Origin: Hydrogenophaga sp.
Lineage (GTDB): Bacteria; Pseudomonadota; Gammaproteobacteria; Burkholderiales; Burkholderiaceae_C
NCBI GenBank assembly: GCA_011391495.1
Contig: JAABQK010000006.1
Coordinates: 1 to 64,000 of the forward strand
Reading direction: 5' to 3'
DNA: 64,000 bases
The notes under the pieces are model-generated. The model was not told the origin of the DNA. It worked only from the letters and a program-made list of their open reading frames with translations, and did not search any database. Positions 1 to 8,125 of this stretch are shown in pieces; position 1 is the first letter of the stretch; the number at the start of each line of letters is the position of its first letter. A program made the translations under genes and the position numbers.

Positions 1-108
1 TTTGTCGACGGGATGATGATGGCGCCACCACCCTCCATGTGCACTGACACCTTGCGCAACGGCGTGATTTCATAGCGCAGTTTCTTGCGGGCGACGCGGG
101 CGATTTCT
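1..108 (-). pseudogene. Possible fragment of an XRE-type regulator, running off the window
   Basis: The minus strand has an open frame from a TAG near base 113 to the window edge. It begins REIARVARKKLRYE and continues to EGGGAIIIPS. The EIARVARK-type helix resembles the start of small XRE-type regulators found on plasmids and phages; this is recalled similarity, not a search. There is no ATG before the HME codons, so the reading frame has no credible start. It may be a decayed 5' end, or a gene using a non-standard start. Confidence 0.25.
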
Positions 109-163
109 CGTCTCTATGAATTGGCAAATAGCAATGCACGTAATGGAGCGGCAGACAGCTGGG

Positions 164-445
164 TCAGGCTTTCGCCAGACGCTCACGAACCGACCAATCT
201 TCAAATCCGTACAGCTGCAAATCCTTCACGAATCGGGACGGGTGAAAAACCACTGCACATGTGATGTCCAGCCATTGCTTCCCTTTCATCGCCGCGTAGA
301 GCAGGTCCGACCAATCGGGATTGAACAGCGGCCCCCAGTTTCCAGTGATCGTGGAGCTTCGGACTTGCAGACCTGCAACTCGCGGAGATTCGATCAAAAA
401 ATCTGCGCAGTTGTTTCCCACCATGATGGGCAGGGCGGTCAACAC
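164..445 (-). pseudogene. Hypothetical protein fragment, 93 aa from GTG, frame open further upstream
   Basis: The frame reads like real protein (SDLLYAAMKGKQWLDITCAV near the middle) and ends at base 164. The same frame continues upstream of the GTG at 445 with plausible sequence (IPFAIGLQPADVHTRQLHV) to a TAG at about 536-538. Beyond that stop, protein-like sequence continues (DRCWFTERGYTHL) to a further TAA. No ATG starts any of this. It looks like a gene interrupted by stop codons. The family is not recognised. Confidence 0.4.
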
Positions 446-640
446 CCTCGGTTCATCGCTGGCAACGTGTAATTGACGCGTGTGAACGTCCGCAGGCTGC
501 AGCCCAATGGCAAACGGAATTCCGTTGGATGGTGTCTAGAGGTGCGTGTAGCCCCGCTCGGTGAACCAGCACCGGTCCAGTTGGTCTTAGGTCATGCCAC
601 CCACCTGGCTGTTCTTGTGTTTTGGGGTTGCCGTTTCGGC

Positions 641-1786
641 CTACCGCGTCAGCAGATCGATGTAGGGCTGGTAGCTGTAGCTGCGGTTCTTTTTCTGCCC
701 GGTCAACTCGGTCACCAGCCCAAGGCCTTCGAGTATCTTCACCGCCGCCGTTGCCGTTGGAAAACTCGTGTCCAGTTGCTGGCGCGCTTTCTCGATCGTG
801 AACCGGGGCATCATGGGCAGCATCTCGAACAGCCGGTAACTCGCCGGTGTGGCCTTCGGGGTGGCCAGCAAGCGCCGCCGGTCGGCTGCAATCAAGCTGG
901 CAATGGCCACGATGCTGCGCTCGGCATCTCCTGCCGCCGTCTCCACACCTTCCAGGAAGAAGCCCACCCAGCCCTCCCAGTCACCCTCCGTGCGCACGGC
1001 AGACAGGCGCCGGTAGTATTCCGCCTGGTGGGCCTTGAGGTAGCCACTCAAGTACATCAAAGGCTCGGCCAGCAAGCCCCATTGCTCCATGAGGGCGGCA
1101 ATCAGCAAGCGCCCGATGCGACCGTTGCCATCCAGAAACGGGTGGATGGTCTCGAACTGCAGGTGAACCAGCGCGATCCGCACCAAAGCCGGCAAATCGG
1201 CGTTTTCGGCGTGAATGAAACGTTCCAGATCCGCGAGCAGGCCAGCCACTTTTTCCGCCGGCGGCGGCACAAACACCGCGTTGCCCGGGCGGGTTCCACC
1301 TATCCAGTTCTGCGAGCGGCGCAACTCGCCAGGCTGCTTGCCGGTTCCACGCGCACCGTTGAGCAGCAAGCGGTGCGCCCCGCACAGCAGCCGGCTGCTG
1401 ATGGGCAGCCCCGCAGGGTCACGCAGATGGTCTTGCACCCACCGGAACGCACGCAGGTAGTTGCTCACCTCCTCCACGTCGTCCGTGTTGCTGACGGCAA
1501 ACCCGGCTTCCTCGTCGAAAAGGTCGGTCAGCGTGGCCTGCGTGCCCTCGATCTGGGACGTCAGCAGTGCTTCCTTGCGAATGGCGCTGTAAAGCAGCCA
1601 GTCCACCGAGGGCACCAAGCCCGACACGCCCGAAAGCCGCGCCAGCGCCAGCTCGGCGGCGCGGTTGCGTTGCTCAAAGCAGCCCGGTGCCAGGGCCGGA
1701 TGGCTCGGCGGCAGCGGGTGGGGTACGAACGCCTGAACGCGTTCGCCCAGCGTGGTGGACAGGACATAAGTGCCGGTGGTGCGCAT
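641..1786 (-). CDS. Fic family protein (FIC-domain AMP-transferase) with C-terminal winged helix
   Basis: FIC-fold proteins usually transfer AMP from ATP to a hydroxyl side chain of a target. The 381-residue product has the full core motif HPFLDGNGRIGR with its catalytic His. It also has an N-terminal TSQIEG that fits the (S/T)xxxE(G/N) inhibitory helix, so it should be an autoinhibited enzyme. The last ~60 residues (FTIEKARQQL...AAVKILEGLG) look like a winged helix, as in many solitary Fic proteins. The ORF track starts at a TTG at 1816; the ATG at 1786 is preferred because the extra codons overlap an operator-like palindrome. No clear ribosome binding site precedes it. No antitoxin partner gene is adjacent. 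Confidence 0.85.
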   Translation of the reverse strand: MRTTGTYVLSTTLGERVQAFVPHPLPPSHPALAPGCFEQRNRAAELALARLSGVSGLVPSVDWLLYSAIRKEALLTSQIEGTQATLTDLFDEEAGFAVSNTDDVEEVSNYLRAFRWVQDHLRDPAGLPISSRLLCGAHRLLLNGARGTGKQPGELRRSQNWIGGTRPGNAVFVPPPAEKVAGLLADLERFIHAENADLPALVRIALVHLQFETIHPFLDGNGRIGRLLIAALMEQWGLLAEPLMYLSGYLKAHQAEYYRRLSAVRTEGDWEGWVGFFLEGVETAAGDAERSIVAIASLIAADRRRLLATPKATPASYRLFEMLPMMPRFTIEKARQQLDTSFPTATAAVKILEGLGLVTELTGQKKNRSYSYQPYIDLLTR

Positions 1787-1790
1787 TGTG

Positions 1791-1837
1791 TGAAAGCGTT
1801 CTTTAATAATGGCCAATCATATTAAAGCATTCTTTAA
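1791..1837. promoter_or_regulatory. Pair of TTAAAG-N4-CTTTAA palindromes upstream of the Fic gene
   Basis: Two 16-base sites, 1791-1806 and 1822-1837, start exactly 31 bases apart, about three helical turns. The distal one is a perfect inverted repeat (TTAAAG/CTTTAA, 4-base spacer). The proximal one has a single arm mismatch and lies five bases from the preferred Fic ATG. The AT-rich context differs from the GC-rich surroundings. Autoregulation by the C-terminal winged helix of the Fic protein is inferred. Confidence 0.55.
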
Positions 1838-1845
1838 AATATGGC

Positions 1846-2077
1846 GTGCCGTTGAAAGCACACTTTCACTGCCAGGTATTCACAAGAGCGTGTAGTCCAG
1901 CGCAGTGCGCCAGCGCCGCGCTTCTTGCTCCAGTTGACCGTCGGTCATGCTCTATGAACTCCTGGGCCGTCCATGTCAGGTGGGTTTCCCCATGGCTTTC
2001 ATGCGCTGAAAGGCGTTCATACGCTGCACAGCGTGCGAACCGAAGGCGCGCACCGTCCAGTCGGGTAGCCTTCACGG
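1846..2077. other. Intergenic region without a convincing gene
   Basis: These 232 bases separate the leftward Fic gene from the rightward exonuclease gene and must hold both promoters. A 69-codon minus-strand frame (1866-2075) is present but has no recognisable motif and would start within a few bases of the exonuclease start. It is not called. Confidence 0.4.
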
Positions 2078-3100
2078 ATGACCCAGTTCAGTTTCGAATT
2101 CGATTCCCCCAAGCCAGCAGAGCCCCCGGCCGTTGCGCCCGAGGCCACCACCGCAGTGCTGAATCCGGAGCAGATGGCGCGGTTGTTGGAGCGGCACGCC
2201 GACTACCGCGTCCTGCGCCGGCTGGTTCCCACGCTGGACTTCGGACCCCATCTGCGCGACCTGGACGTTGCCTTGGATGCCACCAGTGTCCAGCGCGTGC
2301 TGGTGCTCGACACCGAAACCACCGGGCTCTCGCACCAGACCGACAAGATCATTGAGCTGGCCATGTTGCTGGTGCAGGTGGATACCACCACTGGCTTGCC
2401 GTTTGGGCCGGTCGAAGTCTTTGAAGGCTTCGAAGACCCGGGCATGCCCATTCCCCCGGTCGCGCAGGAGGTGACGGGCATCAGCGATGACATGGTCCAA
2501 GGCCAGCGCCTGGATGACGATCGGGTCGCGGCCATGGTGGCCAGGGCCGATCTGATCGTGGCGCACAACGCCGGGTTCGACCGGCCCTTCGTGGAGGCGC
2601 GCTTTCCCTGCTTTGCGGCCAAAGCCTGGGCCTGCTCGTTCATGGACATCGACTGGAAAGCCGCTGGCGCGGGCTCGTCCAAGTTGAGCGCACTCGCCAG
2701 CGATCAGGGCTGGTTCTACGATGCGCACCGCGCGCAGGTGGACTGCCACGCCTTGCTGCAGGTGCTGAGCCAGCCGGTGGGCAGCACCACCACCACCGGC
2801 CTGAGCCAGCTGATCGCAGCGGCCGGTCGGCCCAGCTTCAGGCTGCGTGCGACCGGCTCGCCCTTCGAGTCCAAGGACAAGCTGAAGGCCAGGGGTTACC
2901 GGTGGGATGCGGAGGCCAGGGTCTGGGCCTGCACACTGGCGAGCCAGGCACAACTGGACGCCGAGATGGAGTGGCTCCACGCCGAGGTCTATGGTCGGCG
3001 CAGCGTGCGGCCGGAGATCGAGGCGCTGGACAGCAGGGTCCGCTATTCAGCGAGGCCGGGGCACACCATTGAACAGGGCCAGCAGGTGATGACGAGGTGA
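2078..3100 (+). CDS. DnaQ-like 3'-5' exonuclease (DEDDh family)
   Basis: The protein has 340 residues. Exonuclease motif I is VLVLDTETTGL (Asp78, Glu80), motif II is HNAGFDRPF near residue 162, and motif III is HRAQVD near 216, the HxxxxD form of the DEDDh group. These are the metal ligands of DNA polymerase III epsilon-type exonucleases. A further ~80-residue C-terminal domain (FESKDKLKARGYRWDAEARVW) follows the nuclease. This type is a stand-alone nuclease of unassigned pathway, not the replicative epsilon subunit, which is shorter. The ATG at 2078 is the only good start. Confidence 0.85.
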   Translation: MTQFSFEFDSPKPAEPPAVAPEATTAVLNPEQMARLLERHADYRVLRRLVPTLDFGPHLRDLDVALDATSVQRVLVLDTETTGLSHQTDKIIELAMLLVQVDTTTGLPFGPVEVFEGFEDPGMPIPPVAQEVTGISDDMVQGQRLDDDRVAAMVARADLIVAHNAGFDRPFVEARFPCFAAKAWACSFMDIDWKAAGAGSSKLSALASDQGWFYDAHRAQVDCHALLQVLSQPVGSTTTTGLSQLIAAAGRPSFRLRATGSPFESKDKLKARGYRWDAEARVWACTLASQAQLDAEMEWLHAEVYGRRSVRPEIEALDSRVRYSARPGHTIEQGQQVMTR

Positions 3101-3172
3101 TCCTGTCCCCGACGGGCAACGATCAGAAGAAGGACTTCCGGATCCTCCGAGATCGTCGTTGTCGTTGGTTGC

Positions 3173-4504
3173 TCAGCGCTGTGGCATGTCCTGGACGCCG
3201 TAGCCCAGGCTCACCGTCGCGTCCGCCGGGATCGGCGGCAGGGTCGCGTCCCAGGCCAGCCACTGTTCGCGCATCTTCGCCAGTCGATCGGGTTCGCGCT
3301 TCGCGAGGTTGGCACGTTCGCGCGCGTCGGCCGGGATGTTGAACAGGTACTCGTGTCCGTCCACCATCAGGTACTTCCAGGCGCCCTCGCGCAGCGCGCG
3401 CTGGCTGCGGTGGTTCATGCGCCAATGCATCGGCCGCTCGAAGCGCTGCGCCGGATCGCGCAGCAGCGCCGCCAGCGACACGCCGTCCAGCGGGTAATCG
3501 GGGTGCGGCCGGCCGCCGCCGAGCTCCAGCATCGTCGCCGACCAGTCCATGGTCAGGCAGTGCTGCTCACTCACCGAGCCAGGCGGAATGATGGCGGGCC
3601 AGTGCGCGATCCAGGGCACGCGGATGCCGCCTTCGGTCAGGTCCATCTTGCCGCCCACCAGGGGCCAGTTGTCGCTGAAGCGCTCGCCGCCGTTGTCGCT
3701 GGTGAAGACGATCAGCGTGTTTTCCAGCAAGCCGTGCTCGCGCAGCGCAGCGGTGATCCAGCCGATGCCTTCGTCCATGTGGTGGATCATGCGGCGGTAG
3801 CTCTCCACATTGCCGCCATCGAGGTGGAACAGGTTCTTCGCCACCTCGGGCGCCACATGCGCGTCGTCCCGCGTTTCCCAGGGCCAGTGCGGCGCGGTGT
3901 AGTGCAGGCTCAGGAAAAAGGGCTGGCCAGCCTTGGCGTCGACGGCGCGCTGCTGGATGTGGTCCACCGCGCGCTTCGAGAACACGTCGGTCAGGTAGCC
4001 CACCTCCTTGTGTGTGTCTTCGCCGATGTAAAGGTCGTGGTCGCCGCTGCTGCTGCAGTGGGTGAAGTAGTCCACGCCGCCAGCCATGATGCCGAAGAAC
4101 TCCTCGTAGCCCGAGCGCAGCGGGCCGAAGTGCGGCGGGTAACCCAGGTGCCACTTGCCGATCAGCGCCGTGCGGTAGCCCGCGTCTTTCAGCAGCGAGG
4201 GCAGGGTGGGGGTCTCGGGTGGCAGGCCCAGCGTGGCGCTGCCTTTGCTGCGGCTGTTGATCGGCTCTTCCAGCGCGCCGCGCAGGCGGTACTGCCAGCG
4301 CATGGTGGCCATGGCAAAGCGCGTGGGCGAACACACCGGCGAATTGGCGTAGCCCTCGGTCAGGCGGAGGCCACTGGCGGCGAGCGCGTCGATGTTCGGC
4401 GACACGGCGCCAAAGCCGGCCTGGCGGCCGCCGTAGCATCCGAGGTCGGCAAAGCCCAGGTCGTCGCTGACGATGTAGAGGATGTTGGGGCGATTCGCGC
4501 TCAT
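3173..4504 (-). CDS. Sulfatase (arylsulfatase family)
   Basis: Type I sulfatases hydrolyse sulfate esters with a formylglycine made from Cys. This 443-residue product has the CSPTR signature (Cys58), metal-binding Asp residues in VSDDLGFADLG at the N terminus, IGKWHLG, and FTSDNGGE. No signal peptide is visible, so it probably acts in the cytoplasm. Its ATG lies one base from the stop of the upstream binding-protein gene, which suggests one transcript: Bug protein, Bug protein, sulfatase. Uptake and desulfation of an organic sulfate ester is a reasonable inference. The substrate is unknown. Confidence 0.9.
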   Translation of the reverse strand: MSANRPNILYIVSDDLGFADLGCYGGRQAGFGAVSPNIDALAASGLRLTEGYANSPVCSPTRFAMATMRWQYRLRGALEEPINSRSKGSATLGLPPETPTLPSLLKDAGYRTALIGKWHLGYPPHFGPLRSGYEEFFGIMAGGVDYFTHCSSSGDHDLYIGEDTHKEVGYLTDVFSKRAVDHIQQRAVDAKAGQPFFLSLHYTAPHWPWETRDDAHVAPEVAKNLFHLDGGNVESYRRMIHHMDEGIGWITAALREHGLLENTLIVFTSDNGGERFSDNWPLVGGKMDLTEGGIRVPWIAHWPAIIPPGSVSEQHCLTMDWSATMLELGGGRPHPDYPLDGVSLAALLRDPAQRFERPMHWRMNHRSQRALREGAWKYLMVDGHEYLFNIPADARERANLAKREPDRLAKMREQWLAWDATLPPIPADATVSLGYGVQDMPQR

Positions 4505-4505
4505 C

Positions 4506-5483
4506 TCAATCTGCTTTCATGCCCGTCGAGCGCACGACCTGGCCGTAGCGCGCGCCCATGTCGGCCAGGCGCTTGGCCGCCGCGGCACCGGTCTGGCCTT
4601 CGAAGAACAGGTCCAGGCTCTTCAGGCGCTCCTTCACGTCGGGGCGCTGCAGCGCCTCGGTGATGCCCTTGGCCAGGGTCTGCACCACGGCGTCGGGCGT
4701 GGCGGTGGGCACCATCACCAGGTACAGCACCTCCTGCTCCAGGCTCTTGAGGCCCAGTTCGGCCACGGTGGGCAGCAGCGGCGCCAGTTGCGAGCGCTTG
4801 GCGCTCGTCACCGCCAGTGCGTTGATCTTGCCGCTCTGAACGTGCGGCAGCATGCCGGGCGTGGCCAGGATGCCGCCGTCCACCTCGCCGCTGAGCACGG
4901 CCGTCACGGCCGGCGTGTTGCCGCGGTAAGGAATGTGCGTGGTCTTCACCGGCGTGCTGTTCGACAGGATCGCCGCCGCCAGATGGCCCGGGCTGCCGTT
5001 ACCGGCCGAGCTGAAGTTCAGGCTCTTGCTGCGCCCCTGGCTCAGCAGGTCGCCGAAGCTCCTGATGCCGGTGCCCGGGTTCACGCCCAGCAGCAGACCG
5101 GACGAGGCCATGATCACCACCGGCTTGAGGTCGGTGGACTTGAACGGCATGGCCGGGTACAGGTGCGGGTTGATGGTGAACGTGGTGTCGATGCCAATCA
5201 GCACCGTGTGGCCATCGGCCGGTGCCTTGGCCACCGCCGCAGCGCCCACGTTGCCGCCTGCGCCGGACTTGTTCTCCACCACGAAGGGCTGCTTGAGCGT
5301 CTCCTGCAGCACGGCTCCCACCGAGCGCGCCAGGATGTCCGCCGGCCCGCCGGGCGGGAAGTTGTTGACGAAGGTCACCGGCTTGGCCGGGTATGCGGGC
5401 TGGGCCAGGGCGGCGGTGGCGCCGAGGACCGACAGGGCGGTGCTGGCGAGGGCGGCTAGGGTGTGGCGGCGAAACATGTTCAT
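4506..5483 (-). CDS. Bug/TctC-family periplasmic solute-binding protein
   Basis: The 325-residue protein has a signal peptide (MFRRHTLAALASTALSVLGA, cleavage after ALAQ) and the Bug signature region YPAKPVTFVNNFPPGGPADI. Bug proteins capture carboxylates or other small ligands, sometimes for tripartite tricarboxylate transporters. No TctA/TctB membrane gene is nearby, which is usual for orphan Bug genes in Burkholderiales. It sits between a second Bug gene and the sulfatase, all leftward. Confidence 0.9.
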   Translation of the reverse strand: MNMFRRHTLAALASTALSVLGATAALAQPAYPAKPVTFVNNFPPGGPADILARSVGAVLQETLKQPFVVENKSGAGGNVGAAAVAKAPADGHTVLIGIDTTFTINPHLYPAMPFKSTDLKPVVIMASSGLLLGVNPGTGIRSFGDLLSQGRSKSLNFSSAGNGSPGHLAAAILSNSTPVKTTHIPYRGNTPAVTAVLSGEVDGGILATPGMLPHVQSGKINALAVTSAKRSQLAPLLPTVAELGLKSLEQEVLYLVMVPTATPDAVVQTLAKGITEALQRPDVKERLKSLDLFFEGQTGAAAAKRLADMGARYGQVVRSTGMKAD

Positions 5484-5524
5484 GGGGTCACTCGGTCGTC
5501 AATGAGGAAGGAAGTAAGGGCAGG

Positions 5525-6493
5525 TCAGTCCAGCAGCACGCCGGTGGCCTTGATGGGGGCCTCCCAGCGTTGCAGGTCGGTCTTCTGTGCGGCGGCCAGT
5601 TCGGCCGGGGTCGAACCCACCGGCTCGTAGCCCTGCTCGATCAGCCTGGCGCGCAGCGCGGGTGTCCGGATGGCCTTGGCCACGGCCGCGCTCAGCTGGT
5701 CGCGCACCTCGTGCTTGAGCCCGGCCGGACCGTACAGGCCGAACCAGGCGGTGGCCACCATGTCCACCCCCTGTTCCCTGAGCGTGGGCACCTCGGGCAC
5801 CTGCGGGTCGCGCTGCGCGCCGGTCACGCCCAGGATGCGCACCTTGCCCGCCCGGTGCAGTTCGGCGGTTTCGGTCACCACGTCGAACTTGTAGTCGATG
5901 TGCCCTCCCAGCAGCGCGGTGTTGGCCGGGCCACCGCCCTGGAACGGCACATGCGTCAGCTCGGCCCCGGCCTTCTGGCCGAACATCACACCCATGAAGT
6001 GCGGCAGCGTGCCCTGGCCGGGCGTGCCGTAGGTGCTCTTGCCGAGCTCGGCCTTGGCCCGCGCGATCATGTCCTTCACACCCTTCACCGGCACGCCGGC
6101 ACCGGCCACCACGCTGAACTGGAAGTGCGCCAGCAGCGAGATCGGGGTGAAGTCCGCCACGGCGTCGTAGTCCAGCTTCCGGTACACGTGCGGGAACAGC
6201 ACCATCGGCCCGCTGGGCAGCAGCAGCACGGTCTGGCCGTCGGCCGGTGCGCGTTTGACCAGGCCCAGCGCGATGCGGCCACCCGCGCCGGGCTTGTTCT
6301 CCACGATCACCTGCGAAAAATCGTTCTTCAGGTCTTCGGCCATCAGCCGGGCCAGCAGGTCGGCCGAGCCGCCGGGCGGGAAACCGACCACGATCTTCAG
6401 AGGCGGCTTGTCCTGCGCGTGTGTCAGGGCAGGCAGCAGGGCGCCGGCGGCGGCCAGGGCCAGGGTGTTGATCACGAGGCGGCGTTTTTGCAT
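5525..6493 (-). CDS. Bug/TctC-family periplasmic solute-binding protein
   Basis: This second Bug protein has 322 residues. It has a signal peptide ending ALTHAQ, then PLKIVVGFPPGGSADLLARL, the ligand-pocket signature. It is the first gene of the presumed Bug-Bug-sulfatase operon, with a 41-base gap to the next gene, and is divergent from the MarR regulator at 6599. The two Bug proteins are clearly different in sequence, so they may bind different ligands or be old duplicates. Confidence 0.9.
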   Translation of the reverse strand: MQKRRLVINTLALAAAGALLPALTHAQDKPPLKIVVGFPPGGSADLLARLMAEDLKNDFSQVIVENKPGAGGRIALGLVKRAPADGQTVLLLPSGPMVLFPHVYRKLDYDAVADFTPISLLAHFQFSVVAGAGVPVKGVKDMIARAKAELGKSTYGTPGQGTLPHFMGVMFGQKAGAELTHVPFQGGGPANTALLGGHIDYKFDVVTETAELHRAGKVRILGVTGAQRDPQVPEVPTLREQGVDMVATAWFGLYGPAGLKHEVRDQLSAAVAKAIRTPALRARLIEQGYEPVGSTPAELAAAQKTDLQRWEAPIKATGVLLD

Positions 6494-6552
6494 GGGGTGT
6501 CTCCGGTGGGTGCGGGTGTTTCCCCGCTGGAACTGCCCATGCTAGGCATTCA

Positions 6553-6562
6553 CAATCGATTG
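6553..6562. promoter_or_regulatory. CAATCGATTG palindrome in a divergent promoter region
   Basis: A perfect 10-base palindrome lies between the leftward Bug operon and the rightward MarR gene. It is followed by a half-site-like CAATC at 6570. It is a candidate MarR operator, inferred from position only. Confidence 0.4.
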
Positions 6563-6598
6563 CAGAAATCAATCATTCCCGGTGTTTTCCCTAGCCGC

Positions 6599-7108
6599 AT
6601 GCCCACCCACGACCGCATGACCGACCCGCAGGGCCAGAACGAGCTGCTGCTCTACCGTCTTTACCGGATCCATGCCACGGCCGGACCGCTGGTGGTGCGT
6701 ATGTGCGAGCGCGACTACGGCATCACCCGGCGCGAATGGCGCGTGCTGTCCTGCCTGGCCGATGTGGAAGGCGTGCTCAGTTCCGAACTGGCCGAGCGCG
6801 CCATGCTCGACCGTGCGCGCACCTCGCGCACGCTCACCCGCCTGGTGGAGAAGCAACTGGTGCGGCGTGAGCCCAAGCCATCCGACCGGCGCGAGGTGCA
6901 CGTGTACCTGACCGGTGAGGGCCACCGCGTGTACGCCGAGGTGTTTCCACGCATCACCGCCATCCAGCGCGAACTGCTGGCGCCTTTCAGCGCGGCGCAG
7001 CGCGAGCAGTTCAGCGGGCTGATGGACCTGCTGCAGGCCCAGGCCAGTCGCCTCAACCCCGGTGGGGCGCTGCTTCAGCCCCTGGATGACGCGTCCGACG
7101 ATTCGTAA
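6599..7108 (+). CDS. MarR-family transcriptional regulator
   Basis: The 169-residue protein has the MarR winged helix: REWRVLSCLADVEG, SSELAERAMLDRARTSRTLTRLVEKQLV (helix-turn-helix) and the wing PSDRREVHVYLTGEG. MarR proteins repress or activate divergent catabolic genes in response to small ligands, so the Bug-Bug-sulfatase operon is the likely target. The long ORF-track frame from 5393 is a shadow; the ATG at 6599 starts the real homology. The 3' end overlaps the convergent reductase gene by 34 bases. Confidence 0.9.
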   Translation: MPTHDRMTDPQGQNELLLYRLYRIHATAGPLVVRMCERDYGITRREWRVLSCLADVEGVLSSELAERAMLDRARTSRTLTRLVEKQLVRREPKPSDRREVHVYLTGEGHRVYAEVFPRITAIQRELLAPFSAAQREQFSGLMDLLQAQASRLNPGGALLQPLDDASDDS

Positions 7109-8049
7109 ACCAGCACCGCCGCGGCCAGGTCCTCCAGCGCCGTGCCCACCGACTTGAACACCGTGCGTTCCTGCTCGTTCTTGCGACCGGTGGCCACGCC
7201 CTTGCACAGCGTCGTCAACGTCCCTCGCACGTCATCGGCGCGCAGCACGCCGTGCGCCAGCGGCACCAGCAGGTCGCCGCTCTTCTGCAGCGCCTCTTCG
7301 GTGTCCACAAACACGCGTGCGTCGGCAAAGCAGGCGTCGTCGGCCTCGCGCATGGCCGGGGTGAAGCTGCCGATCAGGTCCAGATGGTTGCCCGGTGCCA
7401 GCCAGGCGCCGCGCACCACCGGCTCGGTGGCCAGGGTGGCGCAACTGACGATGTCGGCTTCGGCGCAGGCCGCTGCGAGGTCTGTGGCCACGTCGGCCTG
7501 CACACCCTCGGCCTGCAGTTGCACGGCGAGGGCGCTGGCTTCAGCTGGGCGGCGGGCCCACACCGTCACCCGGTCGATCGGGCGCACGGTGCGCCAGGCC
7601 GCAGGCAGCAGCCGCGCCACCTGTCCGGCGCCCACCAGCAGCAGGTGCCTGGCATCGGCGCGCGCCAGGTACGAGCCGGCCAAGGCCGACGCCGCTGCGG
7701 TTCGGCGCGCTGTGATCTGGTCGCCGTCGATGTGTGCCAGCGGCACGCCGGTGCGCCCGTCGAACAGCAGGTAGCTGCCATGCAGTCCAGGCAGACCACG
7801 CTTCGCATTGCCCGGCGCGATGTTGACGATCTTCACGCCGTAGTAACGACCAGGCAGCCAGGCCGGCATGATCAGCGAGGTCATGCGCCGGCTGGCAGCG
7901 TCGCCGCTGGCCTCCCCCAGGGGCGACACGATCTCGTGCACATGGCGTTGGGGAACCTCGCAACCACCAGCGAAGCGTTCACGCAGGGCGGCAATCAGGC
8001 GGTCAAAGGGCAGGGCGCTGCGGGTGGCTTCGGCTTCAAAAACTTGCAT
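7075..8049 (-). CDS. Ornithine cyclodeaminase/mu-crystallin family protein
   Basis: The 324-residue NAD(P)-binding enzyme of the OCD family has HLLLVGAGQVARLL as the Rossmann glycine loop, YYGVKIVNIAPGN in the substrate region, and IGSFTPAMREAD. Members include ornithine cyclodeaminase, alanine dehydrogenase and Delta1-piperideine/pyrroline-2-carboxylate reductase. The sequence seen here cannot separate these; a ketimine reductase role is plausible. The start is taken at ATG 8049 (MQVFEAEA); the track's longer N terminus is low-complexity. It converges on and overlaps the MarR gene. Confidence 0.8.
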   Translation of the reverse strand: MQVFEAEATRSALPFDRLIAALRERFAGGCEVPQRHVHEIVSPLGEASGDAASRRMTSLIMPAWLPGRYYGVKIVNIAPGNAKRGLPGLHGSYLLFDGRTGVPLAHIDGDQITARRTAAASALAGSYLARADARHLLLVGAGQVARLLPAAWRTVRPIDRVTVWARRPAEASALAVQLQAEGVQADVATDLAAACAEADIVSCATLATEPVVRGAWLAPGNHLDLIGSFTPAMREADDACFADARVFVDTEEALQKSGDLLVPLAHGVLRADDVRGTLTTLCKGVATGRKNEQERTVFKSVGTALEDLAAAVLVYESSDASSRG

Positions 8050-8125
8050 CGTCCGATGGTAGCGCCTGCCCGACCCCGTTCCAGACCCGGCGTGCGTGCG
8101 CATGCTTCCTCCCGGGTGGACGCTT

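Noticed and set aside
473-1825. 450-codon plus-strand ORF opposite the Fic gene
   Set aside because: It is a GC-driven shadow of the Fic gene with no motif; the minus strand carries clear FIC motifs.
1866-2075. 69-codon minus-strand ORF between Fic and exonuclease genes
   Set aside because: No motif, no ribosome binding site, and it would occupy the whole promoter region.
5393-7108. 571-codon ORF containing the MarR gene
   Set aside because: Only the last 169 codons have MarR homology and a sensible start; the rest mirrors the two Bug genes on the other strand.
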